DNA from: Clostridia bacterium
GTDB taxonomy: Bacteria > Bacillota > Clostridia > Oscillospirales > Acutalibacteraceae
NCBI GenBank assembly: GCA_017407705.1
Contig: JAFQWA010000007.1
Coordinates: forward strand, 1-64,000
Reading direction: 5' to 3'
Length of the DNA: 64,000 bases
Position numbers and translations under genes: made by a program. Within the stretch, counting starts at the first letter, position 1. Each line of letters starts with the position of its first letter. The notes under the pieces were generated by a model. That model was not told the origin of the DNA and searched no databases. It was given only the letters and a program-made list of their open reading frames with translations. This document shows positions 16,944 through 25,085 of the stretch, piece by piece.

Positions 16944-18830
16944 ATGAAAAAAGTACTTACATCTCTTTTATGTGTTTTACTGGTAGTTTCCATATTCGTG
17001 ACTCACGCTATGGCAACCACCAAACCCTCTACTGATGAAAGTCAGTTTATGCCCATTAACGGTGCAAGACTTGCCGCTTTCGGTGATAGTATTACAGAGT
17101 ACGGAAGCTATTGGCAGGGCATAGTAGCTGAAGAAACCGGCGCTACTGTTGTTAACTGCGGTAAAGGCGGCAGTAATACAGGCTATGCCAATAACCACGC
17201 TCTTGAAAGATTTGACCGCGTGGTAGCACCGCAATTCCCTGATTTTGTTACCATCATGTTTGGTGTTAACGATGCGGTTAAACGTACAGGTATGAATTCA
17301 GCTGTTCCTCTGGATGAATTTGAAGAGAATATTAAAACCATTATCTCCAAGGTAAAAGCCATCGGTGCTATTCCGATTTTGATCACAGAGCACCACGTTG
17401 AAGAAACTGCCTGGTATTCAAGATACGATGAGGAGAGATTTGCTGCTGACGGTGGCATCAATGCTTATCTTGATAAGTATTATGATGTTGAACGTACCAT
17501 TGCACAAGAGCAGAATATACATATCATAGATTTCACCGAAGAGCTTGATAAATACGCACAGGCTGATGTACTGCAGGCTGACGGCGTTCACTTCACAAAA
17601 GCAGGTCAGGACGTTTTGGCAAACTGCATTTCCACATTCCTTAAAGAGAATTTCCCCGGTGTTGCACCCGAAACATCTACCAAATACACCGTAACCTCTG
17701 CAACCACCACTGTTGCAGGTCAGACTACTACTGCACCTGTGGTTGATCCCGGTAACGGTCCTAAGCAGTACACCACTGTTTGCAATTTCACAGTGCTTCC
17801 CGGCGGTGTAAATAAAACCAACATCTCATCTGTTTCCATTGTGGATGAAAAGGGACTGTGCGCTCCTGATTCCACCGATACAAAACTGCTTGCACTTATT
17901 CCCGGTGCCGGGGCAGACGCTACAACTGCTGCCGCCACATACACCTTCGGCTTTGGAGGAAGCGGTAGTTCAAAAACCGAGAAGCCCAACGTGGTTATGG
18001 CAGGTGACGGTCTTAGAATCTGGATCAATTTCACCTGTGATGAATACCAGACCTTAAGCTTTAACTTCACACTCCACACTTATGGTGACTCTGAAAACGT
18101 TACCGGTGCGGCTTTTACTGTTAAAGGCGTTACTGTTGAAGATCAGGGTCAGTGGGTGATGATTCCTTACTCTGCATTTACTAACTCCACAGGCAGTCTG
18201 GAAGATTCAACCAACGGCACCAGAGAACAGAGAATTGCGGCTATCAATCGTATTGGTATTTCTGCAACAGTTCCCACTGCCAGTGATGTTAACTATATTT
18301 ACAGCATTTATGTTGATAGCTTAGGCTACTATACAAACGTTGAGGAAACAACTGAGACCACTGCTTCAACTACCGCAGAGGTCACTACTGCAGCAACCAC
18401 CACAGCGCCTGAAAATTATGAAAATCCCTATACCGTTAGCGGCGGATTTATTTCGGGTGTGGCTGATAACAGCATTGATAACTTTGTAGCTTCATTTAAT
18501 TGCACCAACGGTGCGTCGGTGGTTATCAAAAGCGGAGAAGATACCGTTACATCAGGTAAGCTTGCTACAGGTATGATAGTGCAGATTTTGCAGGACGGTA
18601 ATGTGGTTGACCAGTTTACTGTGGTAATCTACGGCGATATTGACGGTGACGGAAATATTAACGCATCGGATATGCTTTCCTTAAAACGTGTGCTTTTGCT
18701 GGTAAGCGATCTTGATGGTGCATACAAAATTGCGGCTAACGTTACCCACAAAGAAACTGTGGATGCCACCGCTACCGATATGCTTAAATTAAAACGAGTA
18801 TTATTGATGGTGGATACCATAACTCAATAA
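16944..18830 (+). CDS. Secreted SGNH esterase with C-terminal dockerin
   Basis: A 628-residue modular exported enzyme. A signal peptide (1-24) precedes an SGNH esterase domain (about 40-235) with FGDSIT (Ser49), FGVND (Asn109) and DGVHFT (Asp213, His216). A Thr-rich linker (236-275) leads to a beta-sandwich module (about 276-465), a second Thr/Ala linker, a small beta module (about 490-555) and a type I dockerin. The first dockerin repeat, GDIDGDGNINASDMLSLKR, has a complete calcium loop; the second, from about 600, keeps DMLKLKRVLL but has lost most calcium ligands. Likely deacetylates plant polysaccharides. Whether a cohesin scaffold exists cannot be judged here. Confidence 0.9.
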   Translation: MKKVLTSLLCVLLVVSIFVTHAMATTKPSTDESQFMPINGARLAAFGDSITEYGSYWQGIVAEETGATVVNCGKGGSNTGYANNHALERFDRVVAPQFPDFVTIMFGVNDAVKRTGMNSAVPLDEFEENIKTIISKVKAIGAIPILITEHHVEETAWYSRYDEERFAADGGINAYLDKYYDVERTIAQEQNIHIIDFTEELDKYAQADVLQADGVHFTKAGQDVLANCISTFLKENFPGVAPETSTKYTVTSATTTVAGQTTTAPVVDPGNGPKQYTTVCNFTVLPGGVNKTNISSVSIVDEKGLCAPDSTDTKLLALIPGAGADATTAAATYTFGFGGSGSSKTEKPNVVMAGDGLRIWINFTCDEYQTLSFNFTLHTYGDSENVTGAAFTVKGVTVEDQGQWVMIPYSAFTNSTGSLEDSTNGTREQRIAAINRIGISATVPTASDVNYIYSIYVDSLGYYTNVEETTETTASTTAEVTTAATTTAPENYENPYTVSGGFISGVADNSIDNFVASFNCTNGASVVIKSGEDTVTSGKLATGMIVQILQDGNVVDQFTVVIYGDIDGDGNINASDMLSLKRVLLLVSDLDGAYKIAANVTHKETVDATATDMLKLKRVLLMVDTITQ

Positions 18831-18842
18831 TATAAAAAGTGC

Positions 18843-18902
18843 GATAGAGAACTATAATGTAGTGTCCATTTGGGGCATCACATCATAGCTCTCTATCTTT
18901 TT
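18843..18902 (+). terminator. Terminator after the dockerin esterase gene
   Basis: Long stem GATAGAGAACTATAATGT (18843-18860) with its near complement at 18880-18897 (two A-C mismatches), followed by TTTTT. Confidence 0.75.
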
Positions 18903-18958
18903 AATTTTGTGCAAAATAGATTTTTTGTTTTCTAATTTCCAGATACTTGTTGGGGATT

Positions 18959-19343
18959 CTTAAGGGCGAGCCCTTAAGCCATTTAGGAAAGGGATTGCAA
19001 AGGGAAATAGGGAGTTGTGATTAGGGAGAATTAGGTTTTTCAGATAAATTTGTATTCTTTCTTGTCGAGAAAATTTGAAAGACACAAAGTATTTCTGCAT
19101 TTTCTCGACTTCGAAATCATAACAAATTTATTCTTACAAAACTGCTTTGCACCTTAAAAGGTAAAATTTTTGATGGAATAAAAGGCAAAAAGCCGTGGTA
19201 ATGCTGACGCATACCACGGTTTTTTAACACATTAGGCCGCAAAAATTTACCTTTTAAGGCAATTTATCCCTAACCGCAACTCCCTTTGGAAGGGTTTTCC
19301 CTTGCTGCGTCTTTTCCCCTTTTCTTCGCATAAAGAAAAGGGG
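18959..19343. repeat. Nested inverted-repeat element without genes
   Basis: The 741-base gap between the dockerin gene and nifS has no plausible ORF. It contains: a 9-bp palindrome CTTAAGGGC-GA-GCCCTTAAG (18959-18978); outer arms 19009-19026 and 19268-19285 (16 of 18 complementary); a hairpin with GTCGAGAAAAT / ATTTTCTCGAC inside AGATAAATTTGT / ACAAATTTAT arms (19041-19133); inner arms 19152-19171 and 19241-19259 enclosing a terminator-like stem; and CCCCTTTTCTT / AAGAAAAGGGG at 19316-19343. The symmetry suggests a MITE-like element or a large structured RNA. 19344-19500 shows nothing clear. Confidence 0.6.
19193..19225 (+). terminator. Terminator-like hairpin inside the repeat element
   Basis: CCGTGGTAATGC / GCATACCACGG with a TGAC loop and one bulged A, followed by TTTTTT; it lies about 290 bases beyond the preceding gene's own terminator, so it may end a separate RNA. 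Confidence 0.55.
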
Positions 19344-19507
19344 TGCCACCCGCGGCATGAGCGGAAAAACATAGTTAAGTGCTTTTGTATGGTTGGTAAT
19401 TGTTATTTAAAAATTGCACTTGTAATTGCGGTTATAACAGATAAATGAAATGTTATTGGTGTGGCAGAGTGGGTATTTGTTTCATTTATTAATTTTTCAT
19501 TAAGTTG

Positions 19508-19536
19508 TTGCGAAAAGTCGACATATATAGTATAAT
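19508..19536 (+). promoter_or_regulatory. Promoter of nifS-thiI-cinA operon
   Basis: TTGCGA at 19508-19513, 17 bases, TATAAT at 19531-19536; transcription would start about 30 bases before the nifS start, leaving a very short leader. Confidence 0.65.
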
Positions 19537-19571
19537 AATCTATGTATAATGTTTAAAATGAGAAAAGTGCT

Positions 19572-20708
19572 TTGCTGAAGGGTTATCTTGACAATGCGGC
19601 AACTACACAGTTGTGTGATGAATCGAAAAATGCCATAATATCAGCGCTGGATTGTTTTGGAAATCCCTCGTCGTTACATAAGCTGGGGCAAATAAGCTCT
19701 GCTCAGTTGGAAAGTGCCCGTGCCAACGTTGCTAATGAGATAAAAGCAGATAAGAGTGAGATATATTTCACCTCAGGCGGTACTGAGTCGGACAACCTGG
19801 CTATAAGAGGTGCTGCTATGGCACTGAAACGTAGGGGTAATAAAATAGTCACCACTGCTTTTGAACACGCCGCAGTGCTTTCCGCTATGGCTGATTTGCA
19901 AAAGCAAGGCTTTGAGGTGGTTTATTTAAACCCTGATGAAAGCGGCACTGTGCCGGTATCGGCATTTGAAAATGCCATTGATGATAAGACTATACTGGTA
20001 AGCTGTATGTATATTAACAACGAAACCGGTGCAGTGTTGCCTGTACAGTCTTTAAAGGCGATTATCAAGCGCAAAAAGTCTCCTGCAGTTTTACATTGTG
20101 ATGCCACTCAGGCTTTCGGAAAATACACGTTAAACCCCGAAAAAGAGGGGATAGACTTAATGACGCTGAGTGCCCATAAAATTCACGGGCCAAAGGGCGT
20201 GGGTGCGCTTTACATCAAAAAGGGTGTAAGAGTATTGCCCATAACCTTCGGCGGCGGTCAGGAGAAGACTATTCGTCCCGGCACTGAGCCGTTACCACTG
20301 ATTTTGGGATTTGCTGTTGCGGTGGAAAGTCTTGGTGATAAAAAGGCAAACGAGCAAAACGCTTTGCAGATAAAAGAGTATCTTAAAAACAAGCTCAGTG
20401 AGTTTGATGACGTTGTAATAAATTCTCCCGAAAATTCAACTGCTTATATTTTGAATTTTTCGGTTATGGGTATCAGAAGCGAAACCATGCTTCATTTTTT
20501 GGAGCAAAAAGGAGTTTACGTTTCCTCAGGCAGTGCTTGTTCAAAGGGTAAAGCCAGTCACGTGCTTAGTGCCCTTAATTTTAACAGAGATAGGATAGAC
20601 AGTGCTGTCAGAGTAAGCTTTTCAAGGTATTCTACCGTTGAAGACGCAGATATGCTGTATGATGCCATAAAAGAGGCAAGGACAAGCCTTATAAGGTCAA
20701 AAAGATAA
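19572..20708 (+). CDS. nifS: Cysteine desulfurase
   Basis: PLP enzyme releasing sulfur from cysteine as an enzyme persulfide. YLDNAATT lies at the N-terminus, the PLP lysine is Lys203 in SAHKIHGPKG, and the sulfur-carrying Cys323 is in SSGSACSKGK. 378 residues match the NifS/IscS group. The start is taken as TTG 19572 because no in-frame ATG or GTG lies upstream and family members start just before YLDNAATT; the ribosome site is poor. thiI follows after 15 bases, so the sulfur is probably passed to ThiI for 4-thiouridine in tRNA, the arrangement known from B. subtilis nifZ-thiI. Confidence 0.93.
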   Translation: MLKGYLDNAATTQLCDESKNAIISALDCFGNPSSLHKLGQISSAQLESARANVANEIKADKSEIYFTSGGTESDNLAIRGAAMALKRRGNKIVTTAFEHAAVLSAMADLQKQGFEVVYLNPDESGTVPVSAFENAIDDKTILVSCMYINNETGAVLPVQSLKAIIKRKKSPAVLHCDATQAFGKYTLNPEKEGIDLMTLSAHKIHGPKGVGALYIKKGVRVLPITFGGGQEKTIRPGTEPLPLILGFAVAVESLGDKKANEQNALQIKEYLKNKLSEFDDVVINSPENSTAYILNFSVMGIRSETMLHFLEQKGVYVSSGSACSKGKASHVLSALNFNRDRIDSAVRVSFSRYSTVEDADMLYDAIKEARTSLIRSKR

Positions 20709-20723
20709 ATTTAAGGGGAATAT

Positions 20724-21893
20724 ATGAGAGAAATTATATTGATAAAAAACGGAGAGTTGGCGCTTAAGGGTCTTAACCGTCACACCTTCGAGGATGTAAT
20801 GATAAAAAACATCAAAATGTCTATAAAAAGCCTGGGTCAGGTGAAAATAACCAAAGCTCAGTCCACTATTATGGTAGAGCCTCAGTGTGAGGACTATGAT
20901 ATGGACGAAGCGGCAAAGAGGATAGGCAAGGTGTTTGGCATTGCGGCGTTTTCACGTGCTTGCGTTGCCGAGAAAAATATGGATGATATTTTAGCCAAAG
21001 CCCCTGATTATCTTAAGGAGCAGCTGGAGTCTGCCAATACCTTCAAGGTGGTGGCAAAACGCTCTGACAAGGCTTTTGAGTACAAATCACCTGATATTTG
21101 CTGTATGACAGGTGAGGCACTGCTTAACGCTTACCCTCATCTTACGGTAGATGTTCATAACCCCGAAGTTACCGTTATGGTTGAAATAAGAGATTACGGT
21201 GCATATATCCACGCTGATCAGTTGCCCGGTGCAGGTGGTATGCCTGTAGGTACCGGCGGTAAAGCAGCTATACTGATTTCAGGCGGAATTGACAGTCCCG
21301 TTGCCGCTTATATGATGGCAAAACGTGGTGTAGAGCTTACTGCAATTCACTTTGCAAGTCCGCCTTATACCAGCGAGAGGGCAGAGCAGAAGGTAAAGGA
21401 TCTTTTATCTATCGTTGCTCAGTATGCAGGGCCTATAAACTTTATTTACGTGCCCTTTACCGAGATTCAGGAGCAGATCGCAAGAAACTGTCCTGATGAC
21501 CTTACAACCTTGGTAATGCGTAGATATATGATGAAGCTGGCAACTGCCATTGCTAAAAATAAAGGCTGTGATGCTCTTATTACAGGTGAGAGTATAGGTC
21601 AGGTAGCAAGTCAGACTATGAAGGCGTTAGCCGTTACCGATGCCGCTACCGATATGCCGGTGTTCCGTCCTTTGATCGGTATGGATAAGGATGAAATCAT
21701 TGCCATAGCAAGAAAGATCGGCACCTTCGAAACGTCAGTACTTCCCTTTGAGGATTGCTGCACAGTATTTACTCCTAAGCACCCGAGAACACGTCCTAAG
21801 CTTGAAGCAGTTGAGACTGCCGAAAATATGATCGACGGTGTGGCACTTAGTGAGGTTGCTATACAGAACGTTAAATACGAAAGAATAATCTGA
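20724..21893 (+). CDS. thiI: tRNA 4-thiouridine sulfurtransferase
   Basis: A 389-residue ThiI. The N-terminal ferredoxin-like and THUMP regions (1-165) bind tRNA; the PP-loop SGGIDSP at 186-192 adenylates U8; EDCCTVFTPKHP near 343-354 is the conserved Cys block. The C-terminal rhodanese domain of the E. coli protein is absent, as in most Firmicutes, which fits a dedicated NifS partner. AAGGGGA stands before the ATG. It lies 15 bases after nifS and 19 bases before the cinA fusion gene. Confidence 0.95.
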   Translation: MREIILIKNGELALKGLNRHTFEDVMIKNIKMSIKSLGQVKITKAQSTIMVEPQCEDYDMDEAAKRIGKVFGIAAFSRACVAEKNMDDILAKAPDYLKEQLESANTFKVVAKRSDKAFEYKSPDICCMTGEALLNAYPHLTVDVHNPEVTVMVEIRDYGAYIHADQLPGAGGMPVGTGGKAAILISGGIDSPVAAYMMAKRGVELTAIHFASPPYTSERAEQKVKDLLSIVAQYAGPINFIYVPFTEIQEQIARNCPDDLTTLVMRRYMMKLATAIAKNKGCDALITGESIGQVASQTMKALAVTDAATDMPVFRPLIGMDKDEIIAIARKIGTFETSVLPFEDCCTVFTPKHPRTRPKLEAVETAENMIDGVALSEVAIQNVKYERII

Positions 21894-21912
21894 GCTTAGA
21901 AAGGAAATCGTT

Positions 21913-24900
21913 ATGAACGCAGAAATAATTTCTGTTGGAACAGAACTTATACTTGGAGATATAGTTAATACTGATGCACAGTATCTGTCACAAAAGTTGG
22001 CATCTATGGGTATTGACGTGTTTTATCAGTCCTCTGTTGGTGATAATCCTCAGCGACTCAGAAGAGTGCTGTCTATTGCGGTATCAAGAAGCAATATCAT
22101 CATTTTAACCGGCGGCCTTGGTCCCACTCAGGACGATCTTACCGTTAAAACCGTTTGTGATGCAGTGGGCATTGAAATGGTGCAGGACGAGGCTGCGTTG
22201 GAAAATATAAAGCAGTGCTTTGCAAAGTCGGGCAGAGAGCTTACTGAGAATAATCTCAAGCAGGCTATGGTTCCTAAGGGTGCAACTGTGTTCCAGAACA
22301 CCTGCGGTACTGCCCCCGGATGTGCTATTTCTCAGGGTGAGCAGTGCATAATTTTACTGCCCGGTCCGCCCAGCGAAATGAAAGCAATGTTTGAAAACGG
22401 CGTTGCACAGTATCTTATGAAATATTCCGACGGTGTAACTCTGTCTAAATTTGTTAATATCTATGGCTTAGGCGAGTCTAAAGTGGCTGAGATGGTGGGC
22501 GATCTGCTCAATGGCAGCAACCCCACTGTGGCACCTTACGCTAAAGACGGTGAAGTGGCACTGCGTGTTACCGCTAAAGCACAAAACCAGACCGCCGCTG
22601 ATGCTATGTGCAGAGAAATGGTGAGAGAACTTAAAAACCGTTTGGGCACTGCAGTTTACGGTGTGGATAAGGATAGTATTCAGCAGGTTGTTGTTGAGAT
22701 GCTCCAATCTAAGAGAATGACCGTTTCTACTGCTGAATCCTGCACTGCAGGACTTATCTCTAAGCGCATAACAGAAATCTCAGGCTCATCTGAGGTGTTC
22801 AATATGGGCGCTGTTACTTACTCAAATGAGAGTAAAAACAAGATGCTTGATGTTCCTATGGAAGCTATCGAGAAATACGGTGCCGTATCTCCTCAGGTGG
22901 CTGCGTTAATGGCAAAGGGTGTGCGTGAGGCATCTGGCTCTGATATTGGTATCAGCATTACAGGTATAGCTGGTCCTAAGAGCGATGACAGCAACAAGCC
23001 TGTTGGACTTAGTTATATCGCCCTTTCCGATAAAAACGGCGAGTATGTTATAGAAAGTATGAAGGGTGAGCACCACGGCAGAGAGTATATCCGTTATGCG
23101 TCATCCTCTGAGGCTTTAAATCTCATCAGACTTTATCTTGAAGCCTATCCTTCACAAATCAAGGGTGTAACCTTACTTACTGATTATGAACCCTATAAGC
23201 CTGAGGTGACAAAAGCTCAGCCTGAATTTACAGAAACTGTGCCCGTTGCAGAAAAGCCTCAGATTAATATTGCGGATTTTCAAATTCCCGTTACAGAGTT
23301 TACCGGCAGCACTGAAAAGGAAGACGTTTTAGCATCTATTGCAAAAATTTTCGGTGAGACCGTTATTACTCCTGCACCCCAGTCTCAGCCCATAACAGAG
23401 CCTGTACTGCCTTTTGAACCTAACGTGCAAGAGGAAGTAACTGAGGATAGCGTTGAGGAGACTGTAGAGGAGATTGCTGAAGAAACTGTGGAAGAAACAG
23501 TTGTACAAGAGGTTGCTGAAGAAACAGTTGAACAGCCCGTTGAAGAGGTTGTTGAGCCGGCACCTGTGCAGGTGGAGGAAAAACAGCCCGTTAACGAGAT
23601 AGAGGATATTTTCAACAGCATCAGCCAGAAATTAGCCGCTGAAACTACTCCCGATATAATCGAGGAAGAGTCTGTTGAGAATGTGGCTGATGAACAACCG
23701 GAGCAGCAAAAGCAAGACTCTGTTCTTATAAGAATACTGAAATATTTTATTCCTTGGAAAGGCGATCCTAAGGGAGAAATCGTAAGAAAGATAGTGTTTG
23801 TGGTTGCTCTTGTTACATTCATTGCAGTGGGCATCCACCTTATCGGCTACTATATGGCGCCGGTGCAGACAGAGAATCTGCAAAAGGAACTGGTGTCTAT
23901 ATACAAAGCTCCCGAAAAAGAGGAGATACCCTATGCCAGTGAGATCTCCAACCCCGACTTTAAGGATCTTTTGATCCGTAACAAGGATACTATCGGCTGG
24001 ATCAAGATAGGTGATACCAATATCAACTATCCCGTTGTTCAGCACCAGAAGGACGATTACTATCTCCGATTGGATTTTGACGGTAAATACAACCGTTGCG
24101 GTACTATTTACGCTAACACTGTAAGCAATATGGAATATAACAAGGAAAGCAAAAACCTTGTTTTATATGGCCATAATATGAGAGACGATAAGTCCATGTT
24201 CAGCCAGTTGCTCAGATACCGTAATCTGGAGTTTTATAAGGAAAATCCCGTTATTACCTTTAACACCATTCATAAAGACGGTCAGTGGAAAATATTTGCC
24301 GTAATGACCACCAACTCCAAAAAGGCTCACGATAACGGTAAGGTGTTTAATTACAGAAGAAGTGACTTTACTTCCGAGCAGGATTTTATGGAGTGGATTG
24401 AGCAGTGCAGAATACGTTCTGAGATAAACACTCCCGTTGATATAGTTGCTTCCGATGAAATACTCACCCTGCAGACCTGCGCTTATGAGTTTGACGAGGC
24501 AAGATATATAGTTATGGCACGTCGTGTACGTCCCGGAGAGTCAGCTGACGTTGAGGTCGGTATTGCTTCTAAAAATCCCAACACAGTATATCCCCAGATC
24601 TGGTACGATAAAAAGGGGATAAAGAATCCCCACGCATCTGTGGCTGCTACAACTTCACCCACAGAGCCGATTACCAGACCTTCTATTCCTACCCGTCCTA
24701 TGGGTACTGACGAGAGCACAAGTGCTACCTCTACTACCAATCAGAGCGGCACTACCGGCACTGCAAATTCCACTACAAAAGCGCCTACTCAGGCTCCGTC
24801 GGGCTCCACTACCACAGTGGCTCCCACAGCGGCACCTACCACAGCGGCGCTTACAACTGCCGCACCCACTACCGCTGCACCTACTACTGCAGCGCCCACT

Positions 24901-24987
24901 GAGGCTCCTACAGATGCGCCTACCGATGCACCTACAGAAGCTCCCACAGATGCGCCGACAGACGCACCTACCGAAGCCACAACTTAA
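21913..24987 (+). CDS. CinA-transmembrane-class B sortase fusion protein
   Basis: One uninterrupted 1024-residue frame. Residues 1-417 are a complete CinA: the MoaB-like COG1058 domain (ISVGTELILGD, TGGLGPTQDD, LPGPPSEM) and the C-terminal PncC deamidase domain (STAESCTAGLISKRIT, ISITGIAGP), enzymes of pyridine nucleotide salvage. Residues 418-605 are an acidic, repetitive E/V/P-rich linker. A single helix at about 625-647 crosses the membrane. Residues 670-875 form a class B sortase with LYGHNM (His754), TLQTC (Cys856) and Arg864 intact. The tail from about 915 is Thr/Ala/Pro-rich. AAGGAAA precedes ATG. CinA would be cytosolic and the sortase outside. No ribosome site or stop separates the parts. 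Confidence 0.88.
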   Translation: MNAEIISVGTELILGDIVNTDAQYLSQKLASMGIDVFYQSSVGDNPQRLRRVLSIAVSRSNIIILTGGLGPTQDDLTVKTVCDAVGIEMVQDEAALENIKQCFAKSGRELTENNLKQAMVPKGATVFQNTCGTAPGCAISQGEQCIILLPGPPSEMKAMFENGVAQYLMKYSDGVTLSKFVNIYGLGESKVAEMVGDLLNGSNPTVAPYAKDGEVALRVTAKAQNQTAADAMCREMVRELKNRLGTAVYGVDKDSIQQVVVEMLQSKRMTVSTAESCTAGLISKRITEISGSSEVFNMGAVTYSNESKNKMLDVPMEAIEKYGAVSPQVAALMAKGVREASGSDIGISITGIAGPKSDDSNKPVGLSYIALSDKNGEYVIESMKGEHHGREYIRYASSSEALNLIRLYLEAYPSQIKGVTLLTDYEPYKPEVTKAQPEFTETVPVAEKPQINIADFQIPVTEFTGSTEKEDVLASIAKIFGETVITPAPQSQPITEPVLPFEPNVQEEVTEDSVEETVEEIAEETVEETVVQEVAEETVEQPVEEVVEPAPVQVEEKQPVNEIEDIFNSISQKLAAETTPDIIEEESVENVADEQPEQQKQDSVLIRILKYFIPWKGDPKGEIVRKIVFVVALVTFIAVGIHLIGYYMAPVQTENLQKELVSIYKAPEKEEIPYASEISNPDFKDLLIRNKDTIGWIKIGDTNINYPVVQHQKDDYYLRLDFDGKYNRCGTIYANTVSNMEYNKESKNLVLYGHNMRDDKSMFSQLLRYRNLEFYKENPVITFNTIHKDGQWKIFAVMTTNSKKAHDNGKVFNYRRSDFTSEQDFMEWIEQCRIRSEINTPVDIVASDEILTLQTCAYEFDEARYIVMARRVRPGESADVEVGIASKNPNTVYPQIWYDKKGIKNPHASVAATTSPTEPITRPSIPTRPMGTDESTSATSTTNQSGTTGTANSTTKAPTQAPSGSTTTVAPTAAPTTAALTTAAPTTAAPTTAAPTEAPTDAPTDAPTEAPTDAPTDAPTEATT

Positions 24988-25005
24988 GCCCAAGAATAAC
25001 ATTTT

Positions 25006-25044
25006 ACAGCCGAACAATAACATAAAGGTTGTTCGGCTGTTTTA
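25006..25044 (+). terminator. Terminator or attenuator between the two sortase-type genes
   Basis: ACAGCCGAACAA (25006-25017) and TTGTTCGGCTGT (25029-25040) with TTT after. A second hairpin, AATGTC-GATTTTT-GACATT (25054-25072), ends just before the GGAGGTG of the next gene. No promoter fits between this stem and the next start. Confidence 0.75.
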
Positions 25045-25085
25045 CTACTGTTAAATGTCGATTTTTGACATTTGGAGGTGAAAAT

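Noticed and set aside
24789-24980. Minus-strand frame encoding repeated GASVGASVGA units
   Set aside because: It is the shadow of the Thr/Ala/Pro-rich tail of the sortase fusion; repetitive codons keep the other strand open, and there is no ribosome site.
25029-25085. Earlier start of the SpoIID fusion at 25029
   Set aside because: It falls inside the terminator stem; GGAGGTG before ATG 25086 fits far better.
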